Positions 34,780 through 45,275 of a DNA stretch of 64,000 nt are shown here, one piece after another; within the stretch, counting starts at the first letter, position 1; each line of letters starts with the position of its first letter. The stretch spans positions 8,065,452-8,129,451 of the forward strand of contig NC_133472.1 in assembly GCF_025370935.1 (NCBI RefSeq). Reading direction: 5' to 3'. The notes beneath the pieces are model-generated. The model was not told where the DNA came from. It made no database searches and saw nothing but the letters and a program-made list of their open reading frames with translations. The stretch is from Choristoneura fumiferana (Eukaryota > Arthropoda > Insecta > Lepidoptera > Tortricidae). The translations under genes and the position numbers were made by a program.

Positions 34780-34866
34780 AGTGAGAATTGGAATCCGAGA
34801 CGTGTGCTTCACTATAGCCTTATTAATAGGCAGAGTTGGTCAGCGAGCTATGGAGAGAGCTATGCT
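34780..34866 (+). pseudogene. RTE-like LINE fragment cut by the assembly gap
   Basis: Counterpart of 40,497-40,594 (tggtcagcgagctatggaga, gagctatgct). Single-base losses relative to that copy break the frame (for example cactatagccttatta for cactataggccttata). The gap begins inside it. Confidence 0.7.
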
Positions 34867-34966
34867 NNNNNNNNNNNNNNNNNNNNNNNNNNNNNNNNNN
34901 NNNNNNNNNNNNNNNNNNNNNNNNNNNNNNNNNNNNNNNNNNNNNNNNNNNNNNNNNNNNNNNNNN
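34867..34966. other. Assembly gap, 100 N
   Basis: Exactly 100 ambiguous bases. This round length is a usual placeholder for a gap of unknown size, so the true distance between A1 and A2 is not known. Confidence 0.98.
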
Positions 34967-35006
34967 TGTGGAATTTGTCCAGCAGTGTGGCTGTACTTGG
35001 CTAGTA

Positions 35007-35330
35007 AAAAAATAGCAGATTGTGCAACGAGAGCATAAAACGTTCATATACCCACCCGAGTAGGCACGGCGAGGTTGGATAAAAAGGGGAAATCAGTTCA
35101 AATGCTCGAGTTTATTCTGCTTTTCATATCGATTGCAAGAAAATTAAATAGCAACAGTACAAAAATTGTTCTATTGCTAGGTACTAAATTACGAATTATT
35201 AAAAAAAAACCTTTTTTATTTGTGACTGTCAGCACCTGATTGCCTTAGTCTTAGACGAAGATAATACTTTTTGCACTAGAAGCATATAAAGTCATTTTAT
35301 GTCTCCTAATTAGTTCATATTAACGAAACT
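35007..35330 (-). repeat. 'Q' repeat, minus strand, in A2
   Basis: Retains the block tttatttgtgactgtcagca then cttagtcttagacgaag that is missing in A1. Comparison with the 20.1- and 24.3-kb copies shows this block belongs to the element, so A1 carries the deletion. Confidence 0.6.
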
Positions 35331-36020
35331 TTGAACGACTTAAGTATGTATAATAATATATAAATCGCTTTTTCGTTCAAAACTTCCGAACCGAAAATGG
35401 CGAAGCATCAGCTAAAAGTAATGCGAAATCGTATTCATTAAGTAAATGTCATAAATCATTGTGTTACGACTTATGTAGTTACGACGCGACGCAGATGGAT
35501 CGTCTCTGGTTTATCCAAAACAAGACCTCTCGTAAGGTTTAAAAGATCTTAAAAATAAAGTGAAGTCCTGAACAAAGTTATGTTTCCACTTTTACACGTT
35601 ATTGAATTGAAATGAATGGAATTGTTTTTTTAATTCATTATTGTACTTACCTATCTAGATATAATTGCTATTGAGGTATTACTTACTTCATAATCTTAGC
35701 TTAGTTAAAAACAGTCAGCTAAAAAGCGATTCACCATTTTTTAATGATAATGTTTATGGTACAGTTAGCATCAAAAGTAGCGGATATTTTTTTTACTCTG
35801 TCGATATAACACATTTTTTCAAATTCTTATGATGTAAAGTACGTTGCTGTAAAACGACAAAGTATAAAAGGAAAACTATCATGGCTAAGTAGATTTAAAG
35901 GTCAACGAGTCGATCAAAATTGAATACTGACGTATCTTAATACCTTACGTACGCGTAGCAAGAAACGTACTTGGTCGTTTTTTTAAAAGCGATCGACAAT
36001 CGCGGGATCAACTGAATAAA

Positions 36021-36314
36021 TTAAGATTGTTTTTTTGGAATTGATTTTTTATTTCAATTCCAAATTTTTACTTTTACGGTCATCCCGTAAAACCGAAATT
36101 GAAAATACAAACGAAATATAGATGCACAGAAAAAACAGAAAAATAAGACCATCACTGGAATCGAACCAGGTCCTCGGTAATCCGTACCGCGTGCTATACG
36201 CTAACCCTGATGGTCCACTGGTGGTTTGACCATCAGGTTAGCAGTGTGTAGTGGTGTGGTGTGATGGTCTTATTTTTCTGTTTTTTCTGTGCATCTATAT
36301 TTCAGTTTGTATTT
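36021..36314. mobile_element. tRNA-derived SINE with inverted 5' part (only in A2)
   Basis: It is flanked by 13-bp direct repeats tcaactgaataaa (36,008-36,020 and 36,315-36,327). The left ~215 bp are a minus-strand SINE: tail words aatttttacttttacggt, body ctgtgcatctatattt in complement, B box ggttcgattcca in complement (tggaatcgaacc, 36,150-36,161), A-box-like gttagcgtatagc in complement. The right ~90 bp repeat the SINE head and body in plus orientation (gaccatcaggttagc, ttatttttctgttttttctg, gtttgtattttca), partly deleted. A head-to-head inverted copy inside one long target duplication is what twin priming or a template switch during LINE-assisted insertion would leave. Confidence 0.7.
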
Positions 36315-36761
36315 TCAACTGAATAAAGCCTGAAACTTTTACGCCCCAGCTACGATTACCTGCGATCGTCGCGGCTTTTGATTTCTCTGGTCATTGCGCG
36401 GCCGACACGCTCGCTGCAGCGTGGTTACCAGGTAACACGCGCAATGGACAGAGAACGCGTACGCCGCGTCGCCAGTCATGCGTACTCCGTGTTAGGAGTT
36501 ACCAATTTTTCGAACAAACAGTTATTTTGATAGAGTAAACTAAAATGCATCGGGATTTTTTTCACTGCAAAATTCATTCACCTAGTCGTCGTTATTTATT
36601 AAAGGATTATAATTTGCCTATTTCTTAACATGTATTCATACATACTTATGTGATTTGTTTTTATACCAGCAGAACTATTACTATTATTAACAAATACATT
36701 GCGACAAAAATCTTAATGGAACATGGCTGACGTTTGCGCGGGGGTGTGAAATTTTGCGCTC

Positions 36762-37110
36762 GTACAACAAAGGCATCCATGGGCGTTTTCAAAAAAAGTG
36801 TACCCTTTCTTTGTTTTTAAATTTTGGAAAAAAATGTTTTTTCCTACTCAGAATCAAGAGCACAATCGATTCCGATCGTTTAAAAAAATGTGCCCGTTTG
36901 TTTCATACAAAATTTTATGAGTCAGTTTTGTCACGCCCATACTGAGTCTATGAAAAAAACGACGCAAAACTGTATTTTTTTAATTATCGGAATCGATGTG
37001 CTCTTGATTCTGAGTAGGAAAAACCATATTTTTTCCAATATTTCAAAAAAAAGGAAAGGGTACGCTTTTTTGAAAACGCAGGACAACGCCCATGGATGCC
37101 TTTGTTGTAC
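36762..37110. mobile_element. Palindromic MITE ('tcctactcag' family), A2
   Basis: Same outer arms as at 29,006-29,356 (gtacaacaaaggcatccatg and inverse). Small differences: tgtgcccgtttg in place of tgtccccttttg, and a one-base loss at atcgatgtgctc. Confidence 0.8.
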
Positions 37111-38834
37111 CTCAATGTCTATACACTGATATAACAATTTAACTTTGAGGATCAATAAATTATACAAATTAAAGTTAAGTACTTGAAAATCCACAAAATA
37201 AGAGTAGCTCAGTTATGCAAATAAAATCGAACCTTGCATTTTAAGCCCCATGTTCAGAGGCACCCTGTATTGTATATATTGCACGCAAACCAAGCATTAC
37301 CACTGCTACTTATATAAGAACAGTAGATAAGGTACTGTTACACGTGCTAGTTACTAGCGCGAAAGCATGCTACTATTACGCAAATACTACCTACTAGCAT
37401 GTGTGTATATAGGACCCGTACTACTATTAAGCATGTTTTTAGTGGCATACTGGTAAGCTACTGTTACACATGCTAGTTACTAGCACGAAAGCATGCTACT
37501 ATTGAGCAAATGTTACCTACTAGCATGTGTGCATAGGACACCTGCTACTACTAAGCATGCTTTCTTAGTGGCATACTGGTACTTCAGGTATTGGCAGCAT
37601 GTGTAAGGCGGCCTTCTGTATGTCACTAAAAAAGCATGCTTAATAGTAGCACGTGCCTATATACACATGCTAGTAGGTAGCATTTGCTCAATAGTAGCAT
37701 GCTGTCGTGCTAGTACAGAGCATATGTAACAGTACCTATACTGTCTTAAGCGGCAAACTAAAAAAGCACACCGACTTGCGGAATATCTGACTGACATGAC
37801 TCAATAAGGTTTACCGAATAAAAATGTACGACGAAGATACTCCAGGCTTTCAGTATATCACATAAGTATGCTGGAGTCGTGTAAACACCACTCTATTCTG
37901 TGTACTCATTGATGCAAAACAGCTTAACTCAAAATAGTAAACGCGTAAATAAATACTCTACAAAGCGGTATCAAGGGTGAGATTGGAACAACATTTAGCG
38001 TCCATGTGGACGCTTTCTTTATAAAGATACGATCTGCATTCGTAATGGAACGCAACAGGTTCACTGAGGTTAGAGAATTTCAGCTCCGTTTGAAGGGACG
38101 TAGAGTTTGATTTTAAATGACCCGATTGTTATTCTGTGTTTCGACGTTTCGAACATTGAATATTTTTACTGGGGGTAACGTAGGATGAAGCCCGACCGTA
38201 AAACAATTACCAATATTGAACTAACGTAAAAAAATAGTTGAAAATATTATTCGAGTTTCCGTACCAGAGTTACCTCTAGCTACGCATAACTAGAATGACT
38301 AAATATTTTCTTTTTACAAGGTTTTATGTAACTTGCCCTGTTTGTTTATTTATTTGGGTCAAATCTTGCAAATCAAATTTGGCCCACTTCCAGTAGTCCG
38401 ATCGACTTGAAATTTGGTAAACTTATGTAAATCTGGTGACAATACAATAATTTGATAGTGACATCCTGGTAGTCCGGCCAGGATCGTCTCCACAGGACGG
38501 AACTCTTCAACGGTTAATGGCATCGACTTGAAATTTGGTATGCAAATGTAGTTTGGGTGACAATGCAAGTACAGTCAACAAAAAGTACAGTCAGAAAAAA
38601 AGCTTGTATTAAAAATGTAATTTTTACCAAAAACTTATTTCTTTCAATTGTTAGTTATGGCTAGGTACACGTAGACTAATTTTACTATCTGTGATCATCC
38701 GTATTGCAGGCATGTCAAAAAGCAGATGTTTGTTTTTACAAGCTTTCATTCAACTGTCTGAGACTGAATGATTGAAGTCATACTTAGGTATGTTTGTTGA
38801 CAGTACAATACAGTATAATCGGCATCGGCTTGAA
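36830..38834 (+). repeat. Unit B3 (single B copy of A2)
   Basis: Collinear with B1 and B2. At diagnostic sites near both ends it agrees with B2 rather than B1. Near 38,290-38,310 it has an internal loss of ~25 bp (aactagaatgactaaatatt) compared with B1/B2. Confidence 0.88.
37330..37737. mobile_element. agcatgct TIR element, copy in B3
   Basis: Ends aggtactgttac / gtaacagtacct as in the other two copies. Private differences include tagcgcgaaag and catgctgtcgtg. Confidence 0.75.
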
Positions 38835-40493
38835 ACTTGTTACGGATGTGTAGGACAAGTACCTACAGTCAAAAAATTACATACAGTCAGGAAAATTGCC
38901 AAAAACCGCCAATCAATAATCAGCGTAAAATTTGTCGATGTATGTAACCATCCTGTCTGCCACATATACATAGATATTGAAGAAGTAAGTTGGTATGAAG
39001 TTTTATCAAACAAACGGATACGAAACTAAACCCACAACCGCATTACCCTATACGTCATAATAAATCTATTTCCCGTCATCAGTACAATAGTTTATTGGCA
39101 CAGTAAAACATTCGCCCGCTAATATCCAAGTTTGGCACAACTTATGATATCCACTAGTGATTCGCGGAACGAAAACCGGTGTCAATCGAAGTTTTCCGAT
39201 TAAATGACCACGGTAATAAATGGAAAATGGCCGGCACGCCCCGTCTAACGGCGTGACGGAGTCCGCTAGTGCTGTGATGTTCGATGATTATTCTTTTAAG
39301 ATTCGAGTATGAGTACAAGTGTTATTTTTTTTTCAAGGCAGGTAGTGACGGAGATGGTAAGATGACCTGGACGCAGAAATGAGTGGCCGGATATGGCTCT
39401 GGATAGGGAGATGTGGAGGTCAAGAGGGGGGGCCTTTGCCCAGCAGTGGGACATACAAGATGAAGAACTAAAACCTTCAGATACCCCAGCATCCTTTTTA
39501 TTTTAAAATAGTTTATGTATATGTAAACTCTTTATTGTACAAAAGAAAAGAAACAAAAATAAAATAATTGGTAGAACTTTGAGATGCTTGTACAAAGACG
39601 GACTTATTCCTTTAAGGGATCTCTACCAGTCAGCCTTTGAGTAGATAATAAAATAGAAAATAGTTTATTGCGTTTGTTTTCAAATGCCTTGTTTATAACC
39701 TTACCTTACCTTAATTTACCTTATTTCAAAAAATATTTGTATAGTTTTTTAAATGAGTACCTACATATTATGTATACTTAATTTCTAACTAACACATTGT
39801 TATTTGTACTTGTCAGTTACGCTTTGCCGTTTTCAGAAGATAATGAAACTGACAGAAAAATGGTCAGTAAGTATTAAATTATCGAAATACAACTCAATTC
39901 ATCTATTTGAGATGCAATTTTTGTCTACTGTACTAGTAGGTACTTTAAATATAGTACGTTACAATTATTTAGCGTTTTAAATTGATATTTTTATACATGT
40001 GTTTTCAATGCCTCTTGGGATAAATACATAAATAAGATGCAGGATGATTACAAAAACACATTTACATTGCTCTAGCTCTGTGAACTATTAATTATACATA
40101 GTAACTTACCTAGTTCTTAATACATACAATCGGTTATTTAATGTACATACAAAATAGATGTGTTTACCTTCAAATGCGCTTAAAATGATCGCTAGTAACC
40201 AATTAAGTCCTTTTCGAGTACTAGGTATTTGTTTTGCATCGTCCAATGTCGTATTACAAATGGACATGGCGCTTGTATTGTGGCTCTGGTCGCTCGCCAC
40301 CTCACTTTTACGGCTAACTGTAATCGAATGATTTATTATATGGAATCGTGACGAAATGAGATGGTCTGTACGTGAATTTCTTTCAGACCTTAATGTCACG
40401 GAATCGTATCCGTACACAAGGACATAATTATAATTAACATTTGGCAGCTAGTAGACGACTCAGTGCCTTAAGTCGAAAGTCTTTTATCAATGT

Positions 40494-40935
40494 GTGTTAC
40501 CAGTGATGACATGTGGATCCGAGACGTGGTGCTTCACTATAGGCCTTATAAATAGGCTCAGAGTTGGTCAGCGAGCTATGGAGAGAGCTATGCTTGGGGT
40601 TTCTCTAAGGTATCGACACAGATACGAGGAGATACGTAGAAGAACAAGGGTCCCCGACATAGCCAAACGAATTAGTTCGTTGAAGTGGCAATGGGCAGGC
40701 CATATAGCACAGAGAACAGATGGCCTTTGGGGCCGAAAAGTTCTCGAGTGAAGACCGCGGATTGGCAAGCGCAGTGTAGGACGTCTACCAACGAGATGGA
40801 AGGATAACCTGGTGAAAGCCGCGGGTTCACGGTGGATGCAGGTCGCTGCCAACCGAAGCGACTGGAGTTCTATGGTGGAGGCCTATGTCCAATAGTGGAC
40901 GTCCTTCGGTTGAGATGATGATGATAATGATGAGA
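40494..40935 (+). pseudogene. C-terminal part of an RTE-like LINE reverse transcriptase, two nonsense mutations
   Basis: One frame reads for ~140 codons through the family's C-terminal signature: a CGSETW-F region, INRLRVGQRAMERAMLG, DIAKRISSLKWQWAGHIAQR, a WGRKVLE end, then GKRSVGRLPTRWKDNLVKAA, GSRWMQ, and EAYVQ. Two stops interrupt that same frame: TGA at 40,749-40,751, where Trp is expected after VLE, and TAG near 40,888-40,890, where Gln is expected in VQQW. The segment ends in a gatgat-rich tail, common for RTE-clade elements in Lepidoptera. It is a strongly 5'-truncated copy without endonuclease or catalytic RT motifs. It lies at the right border of duplication copy A2. Confidence 0.75.
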
Positions 40936-40974
40936 CTACGAACTGCATCATAAAGATTGAGTTTGTAATGCAAA

Positions 40975-41100
40975 AAAAATAAAAAGTAACAAAAACAGGA
41001 CAAGTATGAGTCGGATCCAGCTGAGACCGTGGACTAATGGACTTACGAGGCGAGGGATCCTTGTTGGATTACCGAACCCTAAAAAAGTACCTAAACAAAA
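40975..41100 (+). repeat. Fragment of the GGAACCCTA repeat
   Basis: It contains acaggacaagtatgagtcgg, gcgagggatcc and ccgaaccctaaaaaagtacc, i.e. the other end of the GGTTCCG/CGGAACC family in degenerate form. Confidence 0.4.
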
Positions 41101-41164
41101 GCAACAAACAACAAAACTAGACTGTTACATAAAACACGCCTAATGCAATTTTAAAATAGTTAGT

Positions 41165-41405
41165 TTTTTAATTTTAGTTTTAAGTTAAAGGGTCGACCTG
41201 CTTACTGAAAACCAGGCGCTGCGGCTTGCTGTGGTAATTCGCTGAGTATGGCCCTTTTTACTTCTTTTGTCACAATGTTTATTTTCTCCTCTTTCTTCCT
41301 GTTTAATATATACTTAAGATTATGTAGTTTTTTGTTTTTTTAGCTATATTGTTTTTGTTTGTTGTGCCAAATTAAGGTAAATAAATGTATTCTTTCTTTC
41401 TTTCC
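41165..41405 (+). repeat. LINE 3' end with (CTTT)n tail
   Basis: The words cttactgaaaaccaggcgct and ggtaattcgctgagtatgg are followed by a T-rich 3' UTR, taaggtaaataaatgtatt and a short ctttctttc run. The 54.24-kb LINE end has the matching ctgaaaaccagcg and cgctgagtcg words. Confidence 0.55.
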
Positions 41406-41759
41406 TAAAATGACTCCTTTTGCTTTGCATCTCAAAGTGGACTTTTTAGGTTCAAGAACTCTTGAGTTAATTTATTGCAGGTCACGGCAGCTCGTCGATA
41501 TAACGAATGGGATAAAGAAGACTTTGAACATGCCTCCCTTTATAGCAACATTCATGTGAACAGGATGGTTACACTTTGTTGTAAATAGAATCGATAAATG
41601 GCATACCCTGCTAGGTTTTTTTGGAATATTATCGGGTTTGCAAGGGCTCTCAAACGCTGCACGTCGAGAGCAGTCAATTAGTAAGGATAATTATGTATTG
41701 CCAGTACATTCGCAATGTTAAGCGATGCATTATGATATTTATGATATTCAAGAGCACTG
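41406..41759. other. Unassigned stretch
   Basis: No recognised element or gene. A 66-codon open frame crosses from the preceding LINE tail, so it is not meaningful. Confidence 0.3.
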
Positions 41760-42138
41760 AATGACGTATGCGGACTTTATAATGCTGTTCTGGGCCAAAT
41801 ATATTCATGGTGTAAATGCCGTGAAGTTGATCCCATAGATATTACCAAACTTTTGCTACATTTATTTATGAATAATTATTACTTGAGGTAGTTCTCTAAC
41901 TTTCTTAGTACTGTAACGGTATTTCTGGTTATTTGATGCAAATGATATGAGGTACCAATTTAGAATGACGTATGCGGCAAATTGTTCTGGGCCAAATTAT
42001 TCAGTGATTAAATGCCGTGAAGGTAGAATAATATTCATGGTACTAATAGGTACATTTATTTATGAATAATTATTATTAGGTAGGTATTTCTTAATTCTAA
42101 ATTATGATAGACCTTTGCTGGTTATTTGATGGCAAAAT
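41760..42138 (+). repeat. Two-copy tandem repeat, 204-bp spacing
   Basis: aatgacgtatgcgg starts at 41,760 and again at 41,964. Each is followed in order by gttctgggccaaat, aatgccgtgaag, catttatttatgaataatta and ctggttatttgatg. The copies have diverged with several small indels, so this is an old duplication. Confidence 0.75.
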
Positions 42139-42924
42139 ATAGGTATTTAGTGTTAAACTTAAGTAGCGTGAAAAGAGTTAATTATAGATACCTAAGTGAT
42201 TCTAATGCCGATTAATAGCTTGGGTGTTCTCAACAGATCAAAACGATGACAAGCTTTGTTGATCAGAATTAATTAATTCTGTTTCCTTTACACAATAACT
42301 ATTCGATGCCCAGAATTTGGAAATAGATCTTATTATACTTTAGAAAAAAACATAAACTTCCTTCGGGCAGTGGGGTAAAAACACGGAAAATATCGCGTTT
42401 TGCAAATTATGAAACATGTAAATGTTCGTGTTCGAAATTCTTATATGAAAATTTTAGAGGATATCTAATCTGAGGGTTGTATGGAACCTTACCTAACAGT
42501 ATTATTGTGCATTGAGAGCCGTAAGAAGGGGATTACTAACGAGAGTCTATTACACTTTCAATGACTTGAGTTTTTAATCCTCTTAATGTCCATGATACAC
42601 ACAATGATTTTAAAACATTAGGAGGAAAAAGTGCAAAAAATAAAATTAATTTGTGTCTTAACACTTCACAGCTCGGCAAAAGAAAAACGCCAAGAAAACA
42701 ATTGGATAAAATAATTAGTATATTATGTTAGTGTAAGTATATATTAATAAGTCGTCTACCATAGATAATGCTAAGAACTGTGTACGAGAAAAAAAACACT
42801 TTTACTATCAGTTTTCGTAACTTATTTATATTTATACGTTGGAAGTGTTATTTTTGAACAATCATGGTGATATTTTAGATGGCATGGGACCATTTTTTAC
42901 CTTACAGTTTCATTTTATATGGTC
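42139..42924. other. AT-rich stretch, no gene seen
   Basis: It contains a short 'cttccttcgggcagtggggt' word shared with the repeat near 4,110 and nothing else identifiable. Confidence 0.35.
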
Positions 42925-43128
42925 ACTAGCTTTTGTGGTGGTATTCGGTTATCGCGCGCTGTTCCCTCGGGAACTGTGCATTTTTCCGGGATAAAAAGTA
43001 GCCTATGTCACTCTCGGCCCCATAAACTATCTCTATGCCAAAAATCACGTCGATCCGTTACGGCATGAAAGACGGATAAACACACAAACATACAAACACA
43101 CTTTCGCTTTTATAATATTAGTATGGAT
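42925..43128 (+). mobile_element. 'R' repeat, plus-strand copy with a shortened head
   Basis: actagcttttg is joined directly to tggtggtattcggttatcgc, so the GC-rich head is lost. The remainder (gaactgtgcatttttccggg, ataaaaagtagcctatg, tataatattagtatgga) is intact. Confidence 0.7.
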
Positions 43129-43436
43129 GAATGGATTAGGTCTCTCATCAGGCAGGTTGTTGAAAACGGTTAATACCTTTGCGTTGACCTCTCGTATATT
43201 GAAGGGTTGGTCAACAACAGCACAGGCAAGCGGGTGACGGTGGCATGTGCCGAACAAATAAATGCGGAAAAGTACCATCGCGACCCGAGATTGTTGAGCC
43301 ACTGGTCACTGTTCATAATTTAGCCAAGTTACACCATTATTGTAGTAAATATTGTCATCCACCAAATAGCATTAGACACAGTACAGCCAAATTATAAACA
43401 ATGGTATAAGTGTTGGTGACACTCTTTCCCGGCCTG

Positions 43437-43515
43437 GATAGTACCGACATGGAAATACCGACCCTGTTTTTCGTATACACGCCCATAAAAGCTAATGTCA
43501 GTTTCTATGGGTGTG
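43437..43515 (+). repeat. Half of the 'taccgacatggaaatacc' MITE
   Basis: Shares atagtaccgacatggaaata-type words, cgtatacacgcccataaaag and agtttctatggg with the element at 4,837-5,230. Here the two inner arms are directly adjacent, without the inserted repeat, but the right outer arm is missing. Confidence 0.55.
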
Positions 43516-44143
43516 TGCATGAAAAGAGTGCCATCCGTAAGTGGCTCACGAAAGTTTTTAGCTGTACCATTAGCTTTTTTAATAAAAAAAATATATTTCT
43601 GGCCAGTATGCAATTTCATTATATACAAAGGGGTTGATAGGTAAATTTTGCCTTTTATTTATCATTCACTTTGGGAATTATATGTAGGTATATCGATAGT
43701 TTATGTACAACTTAAAACTTTCGTAGCAACCTAGGTACCTATATATTTTAATCTATTTTTTAAAACGCATACTGGGATATACAACCGGGAATTTCTCCGT
43801 GAATGTCTACAAATTCTCTGAAACCCATTTATCCTTCGATATGCAAATATTCTATGTCGATTCAAGGAATAATCTGAACTGCGGGAATGTCGGACACCTG
43901 GCTTACAATTAATCCAATCAAACGAACAGACTAATTGGTAATCTCTGTGTAACCGTAGATCCAGAAACGTACTGTTAATAAGCAATAGCGTGTAATTACA
44001 TTAATTATACTAAAGCTCTCATTAGTACGATAAACACAGTGCGTGATGCGTCGATAAATCACATTCACAAAACTCTTTTTAACCTTCTGGTTAACTTAAC
44101 TTTCGTTTGACTTTATATTTGTCACTTTGACATATACATTTGA

Positions 44144-44754
44144 TGTATCTGTCGGCGGCCGATCGTAAAATCCGCCTGATCACGAAATTCCTAGACATAT
44201 CATGAAATGGCGCCATTTGAATAGATATCATGGGACAAATTGTCCCATTTATGTCCCATGAAATTAATTCGACGACCAGATAACCAAGTGGTTAGAGAAC
44301 CTGACTGTAAAGCTTGAGGTTCCGGGCTGGATCCCCGACCGGGACAGATATTTGTGTGAATAATGCGAATGTTTGTTCTCGGGTCGGGTGTTAATTATTA
44401 ACACCTATTGACCTAGTCCTGAACTAAGCACAGCTTGTTCTATGGGGACTAAGCAACAAATAAACATATCTATATATAAATACATACTTATATGTATACA
44501 TTTAAGCGCCCAGGACCTGAGAACAAACATTCGTATTATTCACACAAATATCTGCCCCGGCCGGGGATCCAGCCCGGAACCTCAAGTTTATAGTCAGGTT
44601 CTCTAACCACTTGGTTATCTGGTCGTCGAATTAATTTCATGGGACATAAATGGGACAATTTGTCCCATGATATCTATTCAAATGGCGCCATTTCATGATA
44701 TGTCTAGGAATTTCGTGATCAGGCGGATTTTACGATCGGCCGCCGACAGATACA
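44144..44754. repeat. 611-bp near-perfect palindrome containing two inverted SINE heads
   Basis: The left arm starts tgtatctgtcggcggccgat; the right arm ends with its exact complement. Pairing holds for roughly 240 bp through gatcacgaaattcctagaca, atgaaatggcgccatttg, gggacaaattgtcccat, and the tRNA-like part, leaving a ~120-bp loop near 44,385-44,505. Each arm carries A-box-like agtggttagagaac and B-box-like gaggttccgggctgga. Differences between arms are few (ctgtaaagcttgagg versus the complement of cctcaagtttatag). Confidence 0.85.
44275..44495 (+). mobile_element. tRNA-derived SINE inside the palindrome
   Basis: Head ccaagtggttagagaacctg, a gaggttccgggctggatccc region, then cagatatttgtgtgaataat, gtttgttctcgggtcggg, ttaattattaacacctattg, gtcctgaactaagcacagc and an ataaacatatctatatataa tail. 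A relative with a clearer B box is at 62,990-63,140. The inverted partner (44,500-44,635) has only the first ~130 bp. Confidence 0.65.
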
Positions 44755-45011
44755 CCATTTTGTCGGCATAGTTACCTTTGGCTTTGGCAGGAGTACCTAT
44801 GTACTTATGTACTATTGAATATTCGTAGATACTAGAAGAAGTTTGTATGGAACTCTCGGTATGCGAGTTCGACTCGTACTTAGCTGGTTTTTGACTGAAT
44901 AAACAGATTTTCGATAATACCAACCATAAGTTATCAGTTTATCATGTTTATTTTTCCCATAGATTGCTGTAATAAGCATTGACGTCTATCTTAGTAAGCT
45001 TCTACAGAGTA

Positions 45012-45153
45012 GGTACAGTCAACGTCATAAATAAGTGATCACTTTTGTACCTTGTCGCTATAACGTCATGTTTGAAAAGCCATACTATATTGTGTAACGA
45101 CTGAAAACGACAAGGTACAGAAATGATCACTAATTTATGACGTTGACTGTACC
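45012..45153. mobile_element. Palindromic MITE 'ggtacagtcaacgtcataaa', best copy
   Basis: The left ggtacagtcaacgtcataaa then taagtgatcactttt pairs with the right aatgatcactaatttatgac then gttgactgtacc. The inner portion (gtaccttgtcg / cgacaaggtac) also pairs. It is longer-preserved than the 1,877 copy. Confidence 0.8.
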
Positions 45154-45275
45154 TGAACCTGAACCAAAGCACAGATTTGCATCGTCATTATTCTTTATTG
45201 TAGCCAGAAAATAACATGAGAAATTTACGAGTACGAGTATTGGAATACAAAAAATATACATATATATTCTTTTTA

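Larger units (their letters stand above)
27551..34866 (+). repeat. Duplication copy A1 (7.3 kb, includes internal B1/B2 tandem)
   Basis: From aatttgtccagcagtg at 27,551 the sequence is collinear and nearly identical with 34,972-40,594 (A2), apart from defined indels. A1 has an extra 2.03-kb unit (B1). A1 lacks ~68 bp present in A2 near 35,195, and lacks the SINE at 36,021-36,314. A2 lacks 46 bp present in A1 at 28,349-28,394. Copy A1 stops at a 100-N gap. It contains no host gene. Confidence 0.9.
34967..40594 (+). repeat. Duplication copy A2 (5.6 kb)
   Basis: Second copy of the 27,551-34,866 segment with a single B unit. It starts tgtggaatttgtccagcag right after the gap; the first six bases match 27,527 and then skip 18 bp. 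Extra sequence relative to A1: ~68 bp at about 35,195-35,262, ~35 bp near 35,600-35,640, and a SINE-type insertion. It continues into an RTE-like LINE that is more complete than in A1. Confidence 0.9.

Noticed and set aside
44014..44754. An integrated virus
   Set aside because: No viral gene is present; the structure is a palindrome of SINE heads and flank.
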